In this document: piece by piece, positions 7,461 to 18,212 of the stretch
Numbering within the stretch: position 1 is the first letter of the stretch
How the letters are laid out: each line of letters begins with the position of its first letter
Assembly (NCBI GenBank): GCA_035505915.1
Contig: DATJQI010000015.1
Span: forward strand, 1-59,373
Reading direction: 5' to 3'
DNA from: 40CM-2-70-7 sp035505915
GTDB lineage: Bacteria; Gemmatimonadota; Gemmatimonadetes; Gemmatimonadales; GWC2-71-9
Length of the DNA stretch: 59,373 bases
Translations under genes and position numbers: made by a program
Notes under the pieces: model-generated
What the model was told of the DNA's origin: nothing
Databases searched by the model: none
Seen by the model: the letters and a program-made list of their open reading frames with translations, nothing else

Positions 7461-10400
7461 TGCGGCGCTCGCTCGCGGTCCTCCTCTGGATCATCGCCGG
7501 ACTCCTCGCCTGTTTCCTGGGCACCCTCTCGGCGTTGGTCAACACGTCGGCCGGCCGCGCCCTCCTGGGCGCCGTGGCCCGGTCGGCCGCGACCCAGGCC
7601 ATCGGCGGGCGGATGGAGATCGGGGCGGTGAGCGGATCTCTGCTCACCGACCTGGACCTCACCGACGTCAGGTTGTACGACCCCGATTCGACCCTGGTGG
7701 CCGAGCTGCCCCGGGTGACGGTGTCGTACCGCCTGCTCGACCTCTTGGCGGGACGGGTGGTGCTGCGTGACGTGACCCTGGACCACCCCTACATCAATCT
7801 CTTGCAGCACAAGAACGGCCGGCTCGACATCGAGGAGCTGCTCCACCTGGGCGAGCACCACGGCCCCTCGGTCGGCACGCCCGCGCTGGTCCAGCTCCGG
7901 AACGTGCGGATCGTGAGCGGCACGGTGCTGCTCCGTCTCCAGTCCCGTCCGGCCCCGTCCGACTCGGCGGCGGAAATCGAGACCACCGCGGCGGACGGGC
8001 GCCGCCGCGTCCGCCACTTCGACAACGTCACCGCCCTCGTGCGGACCCTGCAGGTCTCGTCACCCACCGAGCACGGGATCCGGATCGACGTGGATTCCCT
8101 GTCCACCCGCATCTCCGACCCGAAGGTCGATGTCCGGCAGCTGACCGGCCGGGCCGTCATCGCCGGCGACTCCCTGGACGCCGACTTCTCGCGCGTGGGT
8201 CTTCCGGGCACCCGGGCCACCCTCCGGGGCAAGTTCCGGTGGCCGCACGGACCCGTGTTGTATGACCTGGCGGTGCGCGCCGACAGCGCGACGTTGACGG
8301 ACCTCGCGTTCATCGTGCCCGGGTTCCCGGCGGGGGCCGTGTACCGGGGCGCGGCGCTGGTGCGCTCGCACGGCCCGGACCTGATCGAAGTGCGGCTCGA
8401 TCCGCTCGATCTCCGCTACCACGGCGGCACGCTCACCGGCAGAGTCACCGCACTGTCCCGCGCCGGGGTCGGCATCGCGGCGCTGAACGGCGGGGACCTG
8501 ACGGCGGCCGACTTCGACCTCGGGTTCGCGACCCCGTTCATCGATTCCCTGCCGTTCCTGGGACGGCTGGACGGGCACACCACCGTCGACGGGGAGATCG
8601 GCGCCCTCGCGCTGTCCGTCGATTGGACCTTCCGCGATTCCCTGGTACCCGGCTGGCCGGTCTCCCGGATTCGCGGCACCGGCACGGTCGGCGCGGGACG
8701 GCCGCTCGGGCTTCGCTTCACGCCGTTCACGGTGCAGTCGGCCGCCATCGACCTCGCCACCGCGCGCCGGGTCATCCCCGGGCTCCCGCTGCGCGGGACG
8801 CTGGACGCGTCCGGGACTCTGGTCGGCCGGGTGCGCAACGTGCGCTTCACGGGCGCGCTGCGTCAGCGGGACGGCGCGGCGCCGGCCACCGTGGCGCACG
8901 GGCTCCTGGCCTTCGACACCCGTGCCGACACCCTGGCGCTGGCCGCGGATCTGACGGCCGATACGCTGTCGTTCGACGGGCTCCGGTCGAGCTTCCCCGG
9001 GCTCCCGCTCCGGGGCGCGGTGGCCGGGACGGTGCGCGTCGCGGGCAATCCCAACGCGCTCGACACCCACTTCGACCTCGCCGGGCTGGCGGGGGGCGGC
9101 CGGGTGAAGGCCGACGGGACGCTGGAGCTGGTGGCCGGGCGGGTCGGCACACCCGACGCCACGGTCAGCTGGACCGACTTCGACCCCGGCGTCCTGGTCG
9201 GCGGGGCTCCGCCGTCCCGGCTCAGCGGGCACGCGACGGCGTCGGTGCAGGCGGACAGCGGACGTCCGCCCGTCGGCACGGTCCAGGCGCAGCTGGATCC
9301 CTCCAGCATCGGCGGCGCGGCGCTGGACGGCGGCTGGCTGGCCGTGCGGTTCGCCGACAACCACCTCTATGTCGACTCCCTGCTGCTGTACCAGCCGGGA
9401 GTGCGCGTGACGGGCGTGGGAGACATCGGGCTCCGGCGGCCGGCCGGCGGCACCCTCATCGTGGACGTGGAAGCCGACACCACGGATGGACTGGATTCGC
9501 TCTTCACGTGGGCGACAGGCGTGAGCCGGGCCCCCGACGGCGCGCTGGCCCCCCTGAGCGGAGACGCGCGGGCGAGCGTGACGCTCGACGGTGCCCTGGA
9601 CTCGTTGACGGTGACGCTGCGCGGGTCGGTGGAGCGGCTCCGGGCGCGGGGGTTCACCGTGTCCGGCGGGCTGGCCCACCTCCAGCTCCGTCCCGGCTCC
9701 GGGCGGTTCACCGGAGATGTCGCGCTCGATTCCGCTCGCGGCATGGGGGAGCGGCTCTCGGCCGTGCACGGCACCGCCGCCGGTGTCGCCGATTCGCTCG
9801 TGTGGACCCTCCGTACGGGACTCGGCGACGCGGCGACGGTCGCCGCCGGCGGCCGCCTGCAGCGAGCCGGTCCGGAGGCCACGCGCATCGGCCTCGACTC
9901 CCTGACGCTCGGGATCCCCGGCGGCGTCTGGACGCTCGACGCGCCCGCCGAGGTCGCGCTGACGGATTCAGCGGTGACCGTGGGGCGGATGGGACTGTCC
10001 CAGGCCGGAGGCGGGAAGGTGACGGTTCAGGCCGCCATTCCCGCCGTCGGAGAGGAGCAGGCGAGCGTGCAGGCCGTGGGGGTCCCCCTGGCCGGCCTGT
10101 ATGCGCTCCTCGAGCGCGACACCGCGGGGGTCAGCGGGTCGATGACCGCCGCTCTTGGCGTGTCCGGGACACGGGACCGTCCGAACTACACCGGGTCGTT
10201 CGCGCTGTCGGGCGCGTCATTCGGGGATTTCCGGACTCCGTACGTGGACGGCACCATCGCCTACCAGAACCGGACGCTTGACGGGACGATGCACGTGTGG
10301 CGCTCCGGGCAGCGCGTCCTCAACCTCACCGCTCACCTGCCGGTGGATCTGGCGCTCGAGCGCGTGGCCGAGCGACGGATCCCCGGCGACACCCTGTCGG

Positions 10401-11842
10401 TGCGGGCGGTGGCGGACTCGGTCGACCTCTCCGTGCTCGAAGCGGTGACCCCGAACATCCGGCGCGTGGCGGGGTTCCTGTCGGCGGACGCCGGCATCCG
10501 GGGAACCTGGGACTCGCTCCAGCTGGACGGCACGCTCCGGGTGGACTCGGCCGCGGCGACGATCCCGTCCATCGGCGCCCGGTACGACCAGCTGGCCGGA
10601 CGCTTCCGGCTGTCCGGTGACACCATCGCGGTGCAGTCCCTTTCGGCGCGCAGCGACAAAGGGACGGCGCTGATCACCGGGTACGTCCGCTTGGCCCAGC
10701 TGTCGAAGCCGACGCTGGATCTCCACATCTCCGCCGACCGCTTCAAGGCGCTCGACGTCCGGAACTTCCTGGCGGTGACGGCCACCGCGGAGCTCGATCT
10801 CACGGGCCCGGTCTTCGGCGCGACGCTCACCGGGCACGGCACGGTGACCAACGGCGTTCTGTACTTCGCGGATCTGGTGAACAAGCGGGTGATCAACCTC
10901 GATTCCCCCGATCCGTGGATCGCCTCCCTGATCGACACCTCGCTCGCGGACCTGATCCGCCGGGAGCGCCTGGGGCCGGCGTTCCAGAGCGTCTTCCTGG
11001 ACAGCCTCCGGGTTGATGGGCTGCAGATCGTGATGGGGAACGACGTCTGGCTCCGGTCGAGCGAAGCCAACATCCAGCTTGGCGGCACCCTGGGCCTGAA
11101 CAAGCGGCTCCGGAACTACCTGATGACCGGCACTCTGCAGGCCCTCCGCGGCACCTACCGCCTGACCCTGGGGCCCGTCACCAAGGACTTCACGGTGACG
11201 CAGGGAACGGTCAAGTACTTCGGCACTCCCGACCTCGACGCGGGGCTCGACATCCGCGCGACGCACCTGGTGCACGCCGTCAGCCAGATCGCGGGGCAGA
11301 CGCGGGACGTCACGGTCACGGCCACCATCGGCGGCACGCTGTTGGCGCCGAAGCTCACCCTCGCCGCGGACCAGCCCAACCTGTCTCAGACCGAGGTCAT
11401 TTCGATTCTGCTGTTCGGGCAGCAGAGCGTGCAGAGCTCGGACCCCGTGGGCCTGGGGAACCGGAGCGCGCTCCTGACCTCCGCGGTGGCGAGTGTCGTC
11501 TCCGGCCAGCTCGAGCAGAGCGTGGTGTCGGACCTGGGGATTCCCATCGACTACTTCGAGTTCGACCCGGGCTCCTCCACGAGCACGCTGTCGGGCGCGC
11601 AGCTCGCGGCCGGGTGGCAGATCGGCCGGAAGACCTTCCTGGTGCTCAACGCGGGGTACTGCCAGAACCTCACCCCCAATCTCAGCAACACCCTGGGCGC
11701 CAGCCTGCAATTCCGCATCAGCCCCGAATGGCGCACCGAGGCGAGCTTCGAGCCGGTGCAGTCCTGTTACAGCTTCCTCAGCACCACCGGCCAGCCGGTG
11801 CGGCAGCTCGGCCTCGATCTCTTCTGGGAGCGGCGGTACTGA
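7460..11842 (+). CDS. tamB: TamB-like inner-membrane-anchored translocation/lipid-transport protein (DUF490)
   Basis: Very long AsmA/TamB-type protein of 1460 residues thought to span the periplasm and pass phospholipids or barrel substrates to the outer membrane. It has one N-terminal membrane anchor (RRSLAVLLWIIAGLLACFLG) and then over a thousand residues of repetitive beta-rich sequence with recurrent LxGxxxxxG turns. The DUF490 C-terminal domain includes LNKRLRNYLMTGTLQALRGTYRLT and ISILLFGQQS. The protein ends WERRY, an aromatic terminus. Its ATG overlaps the tamA stop (TGATG), so TamA and TamB are coupled. Confidence 0.9.
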   Translation: MRRSLAVLLWIIAGLLACFLGTLSALVNTSAGRALLGAVARSAATQAIGGRMEIGAVSGSLLTDLDLTDVRLYDPDSTLVAELPRVTVSYRLLDLLAGRVVLRDVTLDHPYINLLQHKNGRLDIEELLHLGEHHGPSVGTPALVQLRNVRIVSGTVLLRLQSRPAPSDSAAEIETTAADGRRRVRHFDNVTALVRTLQVSSPTEHGIRIDVDSLSTRISDPKVDVRQLTGRAVIAGDSLDADFSRVGLPGTRATLRGKFRWPHGPVLYDLAVRADSATLTDLAFIVPGFPAGAVYRGAALVRSHGPDLIEVRLDPLDLRYHGGTLTGRVTALSRAGVGIAALNGGDLTAADFDLGFATPFIDSLPFLGRLDGHTTVDGEIGALALSVDWTFRDSLVPGWPVSRIRGTGTVGAGRPLGLRFTPFTVQSAAIDLATARRVIPGLPLRGTLDASGTLVGRVRNVRFTGALRQRDGAAPATVAHGLLAFDTRADTLALAADLTADTLSFDGLRSSFPGLPLRGAVAGTVRVAGNPNALDTHFDLAGLAGGGRVKADGTLELVAGRVGTPDATVSWTDFDPGVLVGGAPPSRLSGHATASVQADSGRPPVGTVQAQLDPSSIGGAALDGGWLAVRFADNHLYVDSLLLYQPGVRVTGVGDIGLRRPAGGTLIVDVEADTTDGLDSLFTWATGVSRAPDGALAPLSGDARASVTLDGALDSLTVTLRGSVERLRARGFTVSGGLAHLQLRPGSGRFTGDVALDSARGMGERLSAVHGTAAGVADSLVWTLRTGLGDAATVAAGGRLQRAGPEATRIGLDSLTLGIPGGVWTLDAPAEVALTDSAVTVGRMGLSQAGGGKVTVQAAIPAVGEEQASVQAVGVPLAGLYALLERDTAGVSGSMTAALGVSGTRDRPNYTGSFALSGASFGDFRTPYVDGTIAYQNRTLDGTMHVWRSGQRVLNLTAHLPVDLALERVAERRIPGDTLSVRAVADSVDLSVLEAVTPNIRRVAGFLSADAGIRGTWDSLQLDGTLRVDSAAATIPSIGARYDQLAGRFRLSGDTIAVQSLSARSDKGTALITGYVRLAQLSKPTLDLHISADRFKALDVRNFLAVTATAELDLTGPVFGATLTGHGTVTNGVLYFADLVNKRVINLDSPDPWIASLIDTSLADLIRRERLGPAFQSVFLDSLRVDGLQIVMGNDVWLRSSEANIQLGGTLGLNKRLRNYLMTGTLQALRGTYRLTLGPVTKDFTVTQGTVKYFGTPDLDAGLDIRATHLVHAVSQIAGQTRDVTVTATIGGTLLAPKLTLAADQPNLSQTEVISILLFGQQSVQSSDPVGLGNRSALLTSAVASVVSGQLEQSVVSDLGIPIDYFEFDPGSSTSTLSGAQLAAGWQIGRKTFLVLNAGYCQNLTPNLSNTLGASLQFRISPEWRTEASFEPVQSCYSFLSTTGQPVRQLGLDLFWERRY

Positions 11843-12778
11843 TGCCGCGCGTCCTGCTCATCACCAATCCGGCGGCCGCCCGGACCGACGCCCAGGCCGT
11901 GCTCGCCGTGCGGGACACCCTCCGCGCCGGAGGCTGGCGGGTCGAGGTGCTCGCGACCGCGGGGCCCGGGGACGCGCGGCGCTTCGCCACCGAGGCCGCC
12001 GCCGAGGATCACGGCGGGTTCGACCTGCTGCTCTCGGTGGGGGGAGACGGCACCGCCATGCAGGTCGCCGCCGGCCTGGTGGGGAGCGGGATTCCCCTCG
12101 GCCTCGTGGCGGGGGGCACCGGCAACATCCTGGCCCGGAACCTGAGGCTTCCCACGGATCCCGCCCGCGCCGCCCGGGCCATCCTGAAGGGCGTGCCGTA
12201 CGCCATGGACCTGGGCCGGGTGCCGCGGGCCGACGGGGAGCACTATTTCGCGGTCTGCGGCGGCACCGGCTATGACGCGCAGATCATGGCCGCCACCGAC
12301 ACGATGTTCAAACGCCGCTGGAAGATCGGCGCCTACTTCTTCAAGGCGTTCGCCACCCTGCCGAAGGTGAAGAGCGTGACGCACCGCGTGACGGTGGACG
12401 GCACCGAGCACACGGTGGAGGCCGCGATGGTGCTGGTGGCCAACTGCCGCGAGCTCGTGCCGCGCCTGGTCAGAGTGTCTCCGGCCGTGTGGCCCAACGA
12501 CGGGTGGTTCGACGTCATGGGACTCCGGGCCGACGGGACCTGGGACAGCGTGGTGTCCTTCCTGACGTTCCTGCGCACCAGCGGCGCCCCCGACGGCGCG
12601 GGCCGGATCTGGAGCGCCCGGGGGCGCCGCATCAAGGTGGAAGTGCTGGACGCTCCGCCGCAGCCGGTCCAGCTGGACGGCGAGCTGGCGGGCGTGACGC
12701 CGTTCGAGGTCGAGCTCGTGCCGCGAGCCCTGACCGTCATCGTGGACCCGGCCACCGTGCCGGGGGGAGTGAGCTCCA

Positions 12779-12789
<11 letters not shown>
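11842..12789 (+). CDS. Diacylglycerol/lipid kinase family protein (YegS/BmrU type)
   Basis: ATP-dependent lipid kinase of the DAGK catalytic fold, probably phosphorylating diacylglycerol or a related lipid head at the inner membrane. 315 residues. Nucleotide motifs: ITNPAAA at the N-terminus, VGGDGT (about 63-68) and AGGTGN (about 93-98). The C-terminal beta-sandwich contains QPVQLDGE. It starts at ATG 11842, overlapping the tamB stop by one base (TGATG). Placement directly after tamA-tamB suggests envelope lipid homeostasis. The exact lipid substrate cannot be read from sequence. Confidence 0.9.
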
Positions 12790-14116
<1,327 letters not shown>

Positions 14117-14124
14117 GGAACGCC

Positions 14125-14316
14125 ATGGACAAGCCCGAGAAGCCGACGATCAAGGAGCACGACGCGATGGTCTGCCGCGCGTGCGGTAACGAGGAGCGGG
14201 CGTCCGAGGGGTATCCCTGCCAGGACTGCGGGACCTTCATCTGCCTGATCTGCACCTTCCGGGGCGTCACCCGCTGCAGGGCCTGCGAGGAAAAGGCCGC
14301 GGCGGGACCGGCTTAG
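14125..14316 (+). CDS. Small eight-cysteine zinc-binding protein of unknown function
   Basis: 63 residues with four CxxC motifs (CRAC, CQDC, CLIC, CRAC), enough to bind two zinc ions in a cross-brace or ribbon fold. I do not recognise the family and assign no function. ATG 14125 is preceded by GAGG eight nt upstream. A TTG 12 nt earlier is less likely. The gene follows the NtrC-type regulator by 8 nt, so it is probably co-transcribed with it. Its TAG overlaps, base for base, the stop codon of the convergent response regulator. Confidence 0.78.
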   Translation: MDKPEKPTIKEHDAMVCRACGNEERASEGYPCQDCGTFICLICTFRGVTRCRACEEKAAAGPA

Positions 14317-14918
14317 ATCGCCCGCACCCGGATTTCCTTCCGGACTTCGTCTTCCGTCATCCCCAGCTCCCGGGCCAGCGTCCGCACCGCCGCCTCCGCG
14401 CCCGACCATTTGGGGGCCGCCGCCAGCGCCCCGAACGCCACATCCTCCAGCGCCGCCGTCTTCTCCTCGAGCTCCCGGGTCCGCACCGACACTTCGGTCG
14501 CGAGCCAGCGCTCGAGCTCCCGGCGCTCGATCTCGAGCTGGCGGCGCCGCAGCGCCCCGCGCATCGCGAGCTCCAGCTCGTCCAGGTCGACCGGCTTCAG
14601 GAGATAGTCGTAGGCGCCGAGCTTCAGGCACTCGACCGCGGTGCGCGGCTCGTCGACGGCGGTGAGCATCAGGATCGCCACGTCCGGGTCACGCTCGAGC
14701 ACGCGCGGGACCAGGTCCACGCCGGAGAGCCCGGGCATCCGGACGTCGCAGAGCATCAGGTCGAACCGCCCCTGCGCGATGCGCTCCAGCGCCGACACCC
14801 CGTCCCGCGCCGTGACCGCGCGATGCCCCAGGCGCGAAATGAAGCGCTCCAGCGCCCGCCGGATCGCGTCTTCGTCGTCGACGATGAGCACGCTCATCTG
14901 CGTCGCGGTGTCGGCCAT
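14313..14918 (-). CDS. Single-domain-type response regulator with coiled-coil tail
   Basis: 201 residues. The receiver domain (about 1-125) has acidic residues D14/D15, phospho-acceptor Asp58 (DLMLCDVRMPG) and KP in YLLKPVDL. A charged coiled coil follows (about 128-165, RRQLEIERRELERWL...TRELEEKTAALED), then a short helical C-terminus (AVRTLARELGMTEDEVRKEI). No DNA-binding or enzymatic output domain is visible, so it probably acts by protein contact. ATG 14918 is preferred over the GTG 6 nt upstream because a TACGTT hexamer ends 7 nt before it. It converges with the eight-cysteine protein. Confidence 0.88.
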   Translation of the reverse strand: MADTATQMSVLIVDDEDAIRRALERFISRLGHRAVTARDGVSALERIAQGRFDLMLCDVRMPGLSGVDLVPRVLERDPDVAILMLTAVDEPRTAVECLKLGAYDYLLKPVDLDELELAMRGALRRRQLEIERRELERWLATEVSVRTRELEEKTAALEDVAFGALAAAPKWSGAEAAVRTLARELGMTEDEVRKEIRVRAI

Positions 14919-14925
14919 GGGCACG

Positions 14926-14968
14926 AACGTAACTCGGGCTCCACGGGGCCAGCAAGCCGAGCTATCTT
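14926..14968. promoter_or_regulatory. Divergent promoters of the response regulator and P1 peptidase genes
   Basis: Minus strand: TTGCTG (14950-14955), an 18-nt spacer, TACGTT (14926-14931), 7 nt before ATG 14918. Plus strand: TATCTT (14963-14968), 9 nt before ATG 14978, with no clear -35. Both units would be nearly leaderless. Confidence 0.5.
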
Positions 14969-14977
14969 GCGGGCGCG

Positions 14978-15964
14978 ATGAGCACCACGCCGTTCACGCC
15001 CGCGCTCCCCGCCGTCAGCGGCATCACCGTAGGCCACTGGACGCACGCCTCCGGCGGAACCGGATGCACCGTGGTGCTCGCGCCGGAAGGAGGCATGCGC
15101 GCCGCCGCGGCCATCCGCGGGCGCGCCACCGGCACCCGCGAGTTCGACGCCCTCACCGCCCGCCACCTGGTTCCCCACGTCGACGCGCTGCTCCTGACCG
15201 GCGGCTCCGCTTACGGTCTGGGCGCCGCCGACGGCGTGATGCGCTGGCTCCGGGAGCGCGGCCGCGGACTTCCGGTATCGCCCACGCAGGTGGTCCCCAT
15301 CGTGCCCGCGGCCGTGATCTTCGACCTGCCCGCCGACGGCTCCGCCCGCTGGCCCCGGGCCGACGACGCCTTCGCCGCCTGTGAGGCCGCCGGAGACGGG
15401 GTCGCCGAAGGATCCGTCGGCGCCGGCGCCGGAGCGACGGTGGGGAAGGTGACGGGACTCGAGCACGCCATGAAAGGCGGCCTGGGCACCTGGGCGGCGC
15501 GCGCCGGAGACGTCGTCGTCGCCGCGCTCGTGGTGGTGAACGCGCTCGGCGACGTGCGGGACGCCCGCGGCGAAATCCTGGCGGGAGCGCGCGGGGAAGA
15601 CGGCCGGCCCCGGGACGCCCAGGCGTACCTCGCGGCGGGGGGACCGCTCTTCGGCCGGATGGCGCAGGCCGCCGGGAACACGACGCTCGCGGTGGTCGCC
15701 ACGAACGCGCGGCTCGACCGCGTGGCCCTGGAAGAGCTGGCACGGGCGGGGAACGACTCGCTGGCCCGCCGGATCACGCCGTACGGCACCCTCTTCGACG
15801 GAGACGTCTGCTTCGCGGCCTCCACGGCCCAGGTGGACCCGGCGGGTCCCCTGCAGGTGGAGGCGCTCGCGGGGCAGGTGGTGCCGATGGCGCTCGAGCG
15901 CGCGGTCCGGCTGGCGCGGGGCACCCCCGCGGCCCCCGGACTGGCCGACCGGGAACACCGGTGA
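14978..15964 (+). CDS. P1 family peptidase (DmpA/L-aminopeptidase-D-esterase family)
   Basis: 328-residue Ntn-type hydrolase related to Ochrobactrum DmpA, which releases N-terminal residues after autocleavage into two chains. Family features seen: VSGITVGHWT at the N-terminus, LLTGGSAYGLGAADGVMRWL, GAGAGATVGK, and GNTTLAVVATNARLD, where the nucleophile region lies. A threonine sits where DmpA has its catalytic serine, so the exact cleavage residue is uncertain. No signal peptide, so cytosolic. It heads a run of genes that overlap or abut by a few bases. Confidence 0.88.
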   Translation: MSTTPFTPALPAVSGITVGHWTHASGGTGCTVVLAPEGGMRAAAAIRGRATGTREFDALTARHLVPHVDALLLTGGSAYGLGAADGVMRWLRERGRGLPVSPTQVVPIVPAAVIFDLPADGSARWPRADDAFAACEAAGDGVAEGSVGAGAGATVGKVTGLEHAMKGGLGTWAARAGDVVVAALVVVNALGDVRDARGEILAGARGEDGRPRDAQAYLAAGGPLFGRMAQAAGNTTLAVVATNARLDRVALEELARAGNDSLARRITPYGTLFDGDVCFAASTAQVDPAGPLQVEALAGQVVPMALERAVRLARGTPAAPGLADREHR

Positions 15965-16953
15965 GCGGCGACCGCTGGGAGCGGGACCTGGACGACCTCC
16001 GGCGCCGCACGGTGCCGGACCACCGCCTGGGTGTGTTCGAGGTGACCGTGTCGGCCGGGGCGGTGCGCGGCGCCACGTCGAGTACCGACGCGCTGACCGG
16101 ACTGCGGCGTCTCGCCGCCGCGGCGGGGCTCGCCTCCGACATCAGGCTGCTGCCGACGGTGGAGGCGGCGAACGCCGTCGGCCTGGTCACCGCGGCGCTC
16201 GCGCCGATGCACGCCGGCCCCGACGCCGCCACCGAACGGGTCAGCGAGCTCTTGCACGGCGAGACGTTCGACGTCCTCGAACGCGTCGAGGGCTGGCTCC
16301 GGGTGCGCGCGCCCGACCGCTACGTCGCCTGGGTGCACCAGGGATACGCCAGACTGGGCTCGCGCGACTGGGCGGACGACTGGGAGGGACGCGCCACGGC
16401 CCGCGCGCTGGGCGCCACATTGCTCGCGGGAGACCGGCGTCGCCTGCTGCCGACCGGCGCCCGGCTGGCCCCCCGGCCGCGCGGCGGCGTGGAGCTGGCC
16501 GACGGCGAGATCGGGGACGCGGTGTCGGGGGAGGTGCGGAGCGACGTCGAGTTCCGGGCCCAGGCCCGGCTGGTCGCGGCTCCGGAGCTCGCGCTCCGCT
16601 GGTACGGCGGCGCGCCGTACCTCTGGGGCGGCCGCTCGGACTGGGGCATCGATTGCTCGGGCCTCGCGCAGGCGGTGTGGACGGCGCGCGGCGTCCCGCT
16701 GCTCCGCGACGCGGCCCAGCAGGTCGGGGCGGGGCGCGAGATCCCGGTGACCCCGGACGGCGCGGGGTATCAATCGGGAGACCTGCTGTTCTTCGTCACG
16801 CGGGCCCGGGTGTCGCACGTCGCGCTCTGGGCCGGGGCCGGACGGGTCGTGCACGCGTCCCTCGCGCGGGGCGGCGTGGTCTCCGAAGATCTCCACGACG
16901 CGATGACCGCCGGACGGGTCACCCTGGCCGCCGTGCGGCGCCCGGAGGCCTGA
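15961..16953 (+). CDS. NlpC/P60 (C40) peptidase with SH3-like domains
   Basis: 330-residue papain-like cysteine peptidase, probably cutting D-Glu-mDAP bonds in murein peptides. An SH3b-like region (about 70-125, PMHAGPDAATERVSELLHGETFDVL...GWLRVRAPDRYVAWV) precedes the catalytic domain (about 210-325). That domain contains DCSGLAQAVW (nucleophile Cys) and SHVALWAG (catalytic His). No signal peptide is seen, as for cytoplasmic YkfC-type enzymes that recycle wall peptides. A P1 aminopeptidase next door fits peptide recycling. GTG 15961 overlaps the upstream stop by 4 bp (GTGA). Confidence 0.9.
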   Translation: MSGDRWERDLDDLRRRTVPDHRLGVFEVTVSAGAVRGATSSTDALTGLRRLAAAAGLASDIRLLPTVEAANAVGLVTAALAPMHAGPDAATERVSELLHGETFDVLERVEGWLRVRAPDRYVAWVHQGYARLGSRDWADDWEGRATARALGATLLAGDRRRLLPTGARLAPRPRGGVELADGEIGDAVSGEVRSDVEFRAQARLVAAPELALRWYGGAPYLWGGRSDWGIDCSGLAQAVWTARGVPLLRDAAQQVGAGREIPVTPDGAGYQSGDLLFFVTRARVSHVALWAGAGRVVHASLARGGVVSEDLHDAMTAGRVTLAAVRRPEA

Positions 16954-17652
16954 GTGAAGCTCCTCCTCTTCGACATCGACGGCACCCTGCTGGGCACCGA
17001 CGGCGCGGGGCGCCGCGCCATCCACCGGGCCCTCGTGGACCGCGGCGCGCCGGGCGTGGTCCCCGGCTACCGGCTGGACGGCAAGACCGATCCGCAGATC
17101 GTCCGCGAGCTCCTGGCCGCCGGCGGGCACCCGGAACCCGAAGACCGTGCGCTGGTCGAGGCGATTTGCACCGAGTACGTGACGTATCTGGCCGAGGAGC
17201 TGACCCGCGCCGGCGGCCAGGCCCGGGCGATGCCCGGGATTCCGGCGCTGCTCGAGGCCCTCGCTCCGCGGGAAGCCCGGGGCGACGTCATGGTCGGCCT
17301 CCTGACCGGCAACGTGGTCGACGGCGCCCGACTGAAGCTTCGCGCCGCGGGGATCGCGCCGGACCGGTTCGCCGTCGGCGCGTTCGGTCTGGACGGCACG
17401 CACCGTCCCGATCTGCCTCCGGTGGCGCTCGCCCGCGCATCCGCGCGCCTGGGCCGGCCCGTCCTCGGATCGGAGACCTGGATCATCGGAGACACGCCCG
17501 CCGACGTCGCCTGCGGGCGGCCCGTGGGCGCGCGCGCCCTCGCGGTGGCCACGGGATCGTACCGGGTCGAGGAGCTCGAACGGACCGGGGCGGAGCTGGT
17601 GTTCGCCGAGCTGTCGGACACGGCCCGCGTGCTGGAGGCGCTCGATCTGTGA
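16954..17652 (+). CDS. HAD-superfamily hydrolase, phosphoglycolate-phosphatase-like
   Basis: 232-residue phosphatase with all four HAD motifs. Motif I is FDIDGTLLGT, with nucleophile and acid/base aspartates. Motif II is LLTGN. A lysine/arginine region (GARLKLRAAGI) serves as motif III, and motif IV is IIGDTPADVACGR. The cap domain is helical (subclass I). The substrate is not predictable from sequence. GTG 16954 directly follows the stop of the NlpC/P60 gene, and the 3' end overlaps the CYTH gene by 4 bp, so it is inside an operon. Confidence 0.88.
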   Translation: MKLLLFDIDGTLLGTDGAGRRAIHRALVDRGAPGVVPGYRLDGKTDPQIVRELLAAGGHPEPEDRALVEAICTEYVTYLAEELTRAGGQARAMPGIPALLEALAPREARGDVMVGLLTGNVVDGARLKLRAAGIAPDRFAVGAFGLDGTHRPDLPPVALARASARLGRPVLGSETWIIGDTPADVACGRPVGARALAVATGSYRVEELERTGAELVFAELSDTARVLEALDL

Positions 17653-18212
17653 GCGGACCCAGGGACGAGCTCGAAGTGAAAGGGCTCGTGCCCGACGTGG
17701 CGGCGCTCGAAAGCGCGCTGACGCGGGCGGGGGCGGTGGTGGAGTTTTCGGGCGAGATGGTGGATCTGCGTTTCGACCGGGGGCGTGACCTGGCCGGACG
17801 GGACGAGATGCTGCGCCTCCGCGTCTACCGCCCCGCGGACGGCCCGGCCCGGGGCGAGCTCGGCTGGAAGGGGCCCATCGGCGCCCGCGACGGGTACCGC
17901 CACCGGCCCGAGGTCGAGGTGACCGTCGGGGATCCGGAGGCGGCGCTCGAGCTGGTGCGGCGCCTTGGATTCTCGGAGAGTCAGCGCATCGAGCGCGCGG
18001 TGACCGTCTACCGGCTCGGCGGCGCGACCCTCCGGGTGGAACGCTATCCCGACATGGACGTGCTGATGGAAGTCGAGGGCGAGCCGGAGGCCATCGAGCG
18101 GGCCATCCGCGCCACCGGCCTTCCCCGCCGGGACTTCCGGGCCGAGTCACTCCCGGAGTTCGTGGAGCGGTTCGAGGCGCGGACGGGGCGCCGCGCGAGG
18201 CTGGCCCGGTGA
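17649..18212 (+). CDS. CYTH-domain protein (CyaB/thiamine-triphosphatase-like)
   Basis: 187-residue single-domain tunnel-fold phosphohydrolase or cyclase. The ELEVKG sequence near residue 7 matches the ExExK metal-binding signature. Later acidic and basic strands follow (LRLRVYRPADG, GELGWKGP, HRPEVEVTV, MDVLMEVEGEP), as in the tunnel. Family members bind organic or inorganic triphosphate; whether this one makes cAMP or hydrolyses triphosphates cannot be decided. GTG 17649 overlaps the HAD stop (GTGA), giving tight coupling with a phosphatase. Confidence 0.85.
   Translation: MSGPRDELEVKGLVPDVAALESALTRAGAVVEFSGEMVDLRFDRGRDLAGRDEMLRLRVYRPADGPARGELGWKGPIGARDGYRHRPEVEVTVGDPEAALELVRRLGFSESQRIERAVTVYRLGGATLRVERYPDMDVLMEVEGEPEAIERAIRATGLPRRDFRAESLPEFVERFEARTGRRARLAR

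Noticed and set aside
14290..14340. Inverted GCGGG/CCCGC at the convergent mini-protein and response regulator ends
   Set aside because: Only a 5-bp stem, expected by chance at this GC content.
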